A program made the position numbers and the translations under genes. From contig CABUNR010000005.1 of NCBI GenBank assembly GCA_902492995.1, positions 1 to 60,644 on the forward strand: a stretch of DNA of 60,644 bases. The letters run 5' to 3'. The notes beneath the pieces were generated by a model. The model worked only from the letters and a program-made list of their open reading frames with translations, was not told the origin of the DNA and searched no databases. Shown here piece by piece: positions 59,136 to 60,644 of the stretch (positions are counted from its first letter, which is position 1; each line of letters begins with the position of its first letter). The stretch is from OMSK01 sp902492995 (GTDB taxonomy: Bacteria > Bacillota_I > Bacilli_A > RF39 > UBA660).

Positions 59136-60530
59136 ATGTTAAAAAAATTTGATTTTGATAAAGTACCTGTAGTTGAAATTGTAAATGATATATTAGTAGA
59201 TAGTAGTAAAAGAAATGCAAGTGATATCCATTTTGATCCACATGAAGATTTTATGCTTATTAGAATACGTATTGATGGATCATTAATCGATTATGCTGAA
59301 GTACCAAATAATATCAAGAAAAATTTAGTTACACGTATTAAAATTATTTCTGGTATGAATATTACAGAATCAAGATTACCTCAAGATGGTGCGATAAAAA
59401 CTACTTTGCAAAATATTGATTTAGATCTTCGTGTTTCTTGCCTTCCAACCATTAATGGTGAAAAAATAGTTATTCGTATTTTGGATTACACTATGAGTGA
59501 AGCAGGACTTGAATCGCTTGGATTTACTGATAGAAACTATGAGAAAATAGTAAAAATGATTTCCGCCCCTAATGGTATTATCTTAGTTACAGGTGCTACT
59601 GGTAGTGGTAAATCAACAACTGTTTACTCTATTCTTCAAAGATTAAATAAAGAAGATACAAATATAATTACTGTAGAAGACCCTATCGAAATGAATATTG
59701 AAGGTGTTAACCAAGTTCAAACAAATAGTGAAATTGGACTTACGTTTGCTAATGCTCTACGTTCAATCTTACGTCAAGACCCTAATATTATCATGATAGG
59801 AGAAATTCGTGATACAGAAACTGCTAAAATAGCTGTACGTGCGTCTATTACTGGACACCTAGTCTTATCTACAATCCATACAAACAATTCTTTAAATACA
59901 ATTGAACGTTTACTTGATATGGATGTTGAAAGATATTTGCTTTCTAGTGCTTTAACAGGAATTGTATCACAAAAATTAGCAAGAAAATTATGTTCCCATT
60001 GTAAAACAAAAAGACCTACTAATGATTATGAAAAAGATTTATTTAAAAAAGTTCTTAATAAAGATGTAGAAGAAATATATACAGCTGAAGGTTGTGATGA
60101 ATGTTCTAATGGATATAAAGGACGTATTGCAATACATGAAGTTTTGCTTGTTAATCAAGAAATAAAAGATGCAATTAGTAGTAATCTTAGAAAAGATAAG
60201 TTAAGAGAATTAGTATATAAAAGTGATGTTGATACCCTACTTCAAGATGGACTAAAAAAAGTTGTTAATGGTGAAACAACTGTAGAAGAAATATTAAAAA
60301 TCATTGAACTTGATAATGATGATAAAGTTATTGAAGGAGAATATGATTTAAAAGATGCTCTTGATTTAACAAATATTGCAAATAATAACAAAATAACTAA
60401 TTCTAAAGATGAAAAAACAAAAGAAGTCTCAAATGATATTAAAAACTCGACTACTACTGATAATACTAAAGAAAAATTTAATGTCGATGACATATTAAAA
60501 GGATTAGATTCTCTTGAAATAAAATTATAG
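59136..60530 (+). CDS. pilB: Type IV pilus/T2SS assembly ATPase PilB (GspE), N-terminally short with a C-terminal tail
   Basis: 464 aa. N2-type domain NASDIHFDPHEDFMLIRIRIDG, Walker A GATGSGKSTTVYSIL, Asp box ITVEDPIEM, Walker B MIGEIRDTETAKIAV, His box TGHLVLSTIHTNNS, and the zinc motif CSHCKT...CDECSNGYKG. The N-terminal MshEN-type domain of usual PilB (about 550 aa) is missing. Beyond EEILKIIEL the chain continues about 80 residues of polar low complexity and ends DDILKGLDSLEIKL. GGGAG precedes ATG 59136. It powers the pilus made by genes at 30.6-35.8 and 56.7-59 kb. Confidence 0.94.
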   Translation: MLKKFDFDKVPVVEIVNDILVDSSKRNASDIHFDPHEDFMLIRIRIDGSLIDYAEVPNNIKKNLVTRIKIISGMNITESRLPQDGAIKTTLQNIDLDLRVSCLPTINGEKIVIRILDYTMSEAGLESLGFTDRNYEKIVKMISAPNGIILVTGATGSGKSTTVYSILQRLNKEDTNIITVEDPIEMNIEGVNQVQTNSEIGLTFANALRSILRQDPNIIMIGEIRDTETAKIAVRASITGHLVLSTIHTNNSLNTIERLLDMDVERYLLSSALTGIVSQKLARKLCSHCKTKRPTNDYEKDLFKKVLNKDVEEIYTAEGCDECSNGYKGRIAIHEVLLVNQEIKDAISSNLRKDKLRELVYKSDVDTLLQDGLKKVVNGETTVEEILKIIELDNDDKVIEGEYDLKDALDLTNIANNNKITNSKDEKTKEVSNDIKNSTTTDNTKEKFNVDDILKGLDSLEIKL

Positions 60531-60589
60531 GTTCTTTGTCAAATAGTGTTGGTGGACAATAAATTTGATAAATGAATTGTGATTATAAG

Positions 60590-60612
60590 GGATGATGAAA
60601 AATCATCCTTTT
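60590..60612 (+). terminator. Terminator downstream of pilB
   Basis: 7-bp stem GGATGAT with one G inserted upstream (60590-60596) / ATCATCC (60602-60608), loop GAAAA, then four T. The remaining bases to the end show no gene. Confidence 0.7.
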
Positions 60613-60644
60613 ATAATGCCTTTAATTAAGAAAATACGAGATAT

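Noticed and set aside
1..60644. Mycoplasma-type genetic code (TGA as Trp)
   Set aside because: Trp is written TGG in conserved positions, and TGA stands as a stop at the expected ends of rnfA (4700-4702), sigG (14829-14831) and lepA (23716-23718).
1..60644. CRISPR arrays, tRNA or rRNA genes, insertion sequences
   Set aside because: No regularly spaced direct repeats, no cloverleaf with a conserved T-arm, and no complete transposase were seen on either strand. A covariance-model scan would settle small RNAs.

Overview
The window is a strikingly AT-rich, gene-dense bacterial chromosome segment read with the standard bacterial code: Trp is TGG, and TGA is a real stop, for example in rnfA, lepA and sigG. 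It carries about 70 protein genes and no visible tRNA, rRNA or CRISPR array. Conserved neighbourhoods (ybeY-dgkA-cdd-era-yqzL-recO, dnaG-rpoD-trmK, gpr/rpsT, sigG...ylmC) place it in the Bacillota. Extreme AT content, an Rnf complex, rubrerythrin with a Fur/PerR-like regulator, and no visible respiratory genes suggest an uncultured strict anaerobe, probably from a gut. RF39/Erysipelotrichia-like Bacilli or AT-rich Clostridia are both possible; the sequence alone does not decide.

Layout. 1-194 is the tail of an Rpn-type nuclease/transposase protein. 0.27-5.1 kb is an unusual rnf operon: rnfC, an rnfD carrying an RnfG-type flavin domain, a 30-aa membrane peptide, a papain/transglutaminase-like protein, rnfE, rnfA, a 42-aa Cys-rich membrane peptide, and an rnfB without ferredoxin domains. 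5.1-11.4 kb is a housekeeping run (ybeY, dgkA, cdd, era, yqzL, DUF1653, recO, PAP2-like, pyrG with a leader attenuator, Fur/PerR-like, rubrerythrin). 11.4-16.4 kb holds lipid/hydrolase and membrane genes, sigG and ylmC. 16.4-21.9 kb holds a glycosyltransferase, an extracytoplasmic flavinylation cassette (apbE, NusG-II, Gx transporter, FMN lipoprotein) and a two-component system. 21.9-30.5 kb holds lepA, an HTH protein, uvsE, dnaG, rpoD, trmK and yqfQ.

30.6-35.8 kb is a type IV pilus locus (GspF with a large basic extension, prepilin peptidase, pilin, and three signal-anchored proteins sharing a short TVExALxxLY module). 35.8-48.3 kb holds rarA, xerD, a lone AbiEii-like nucleotidyltransferase, deoB, dps, a VanY-type peptidase, a helicase with a nuclease-like insert, a ZIP transporter and a clostripain. 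48.5-56.7 kb is mixed and includes mnmA, spoIIM, gpr, rpsT, a transglutaminase-like protein, ylbL and ylbJ. 56.7-60.5 kb is a second pilus locus: a giant pilin fused to a lectin/FGE-like domain, a minor pilin, and a divergent pilB ATPase.

How the genes fit together. Rnf, ApbE and the FMN lipoprotein form one flavin-based electron-transfer theme at the membrane. sigG, ylmC, yqfQ, spoIIM, gpr, ylbJ and uvsE are scattered but intact and imply endospore formation or a recent sporulating ancestor. The two pilus loci together supply ATPase, platform, peptidase, pilins and a candidate adhesin. Many genes share a compact upstream design: an extended -10 (TGnTATAAT) only 8-15 nt before an AGGTGAT-type ribosome binding site.
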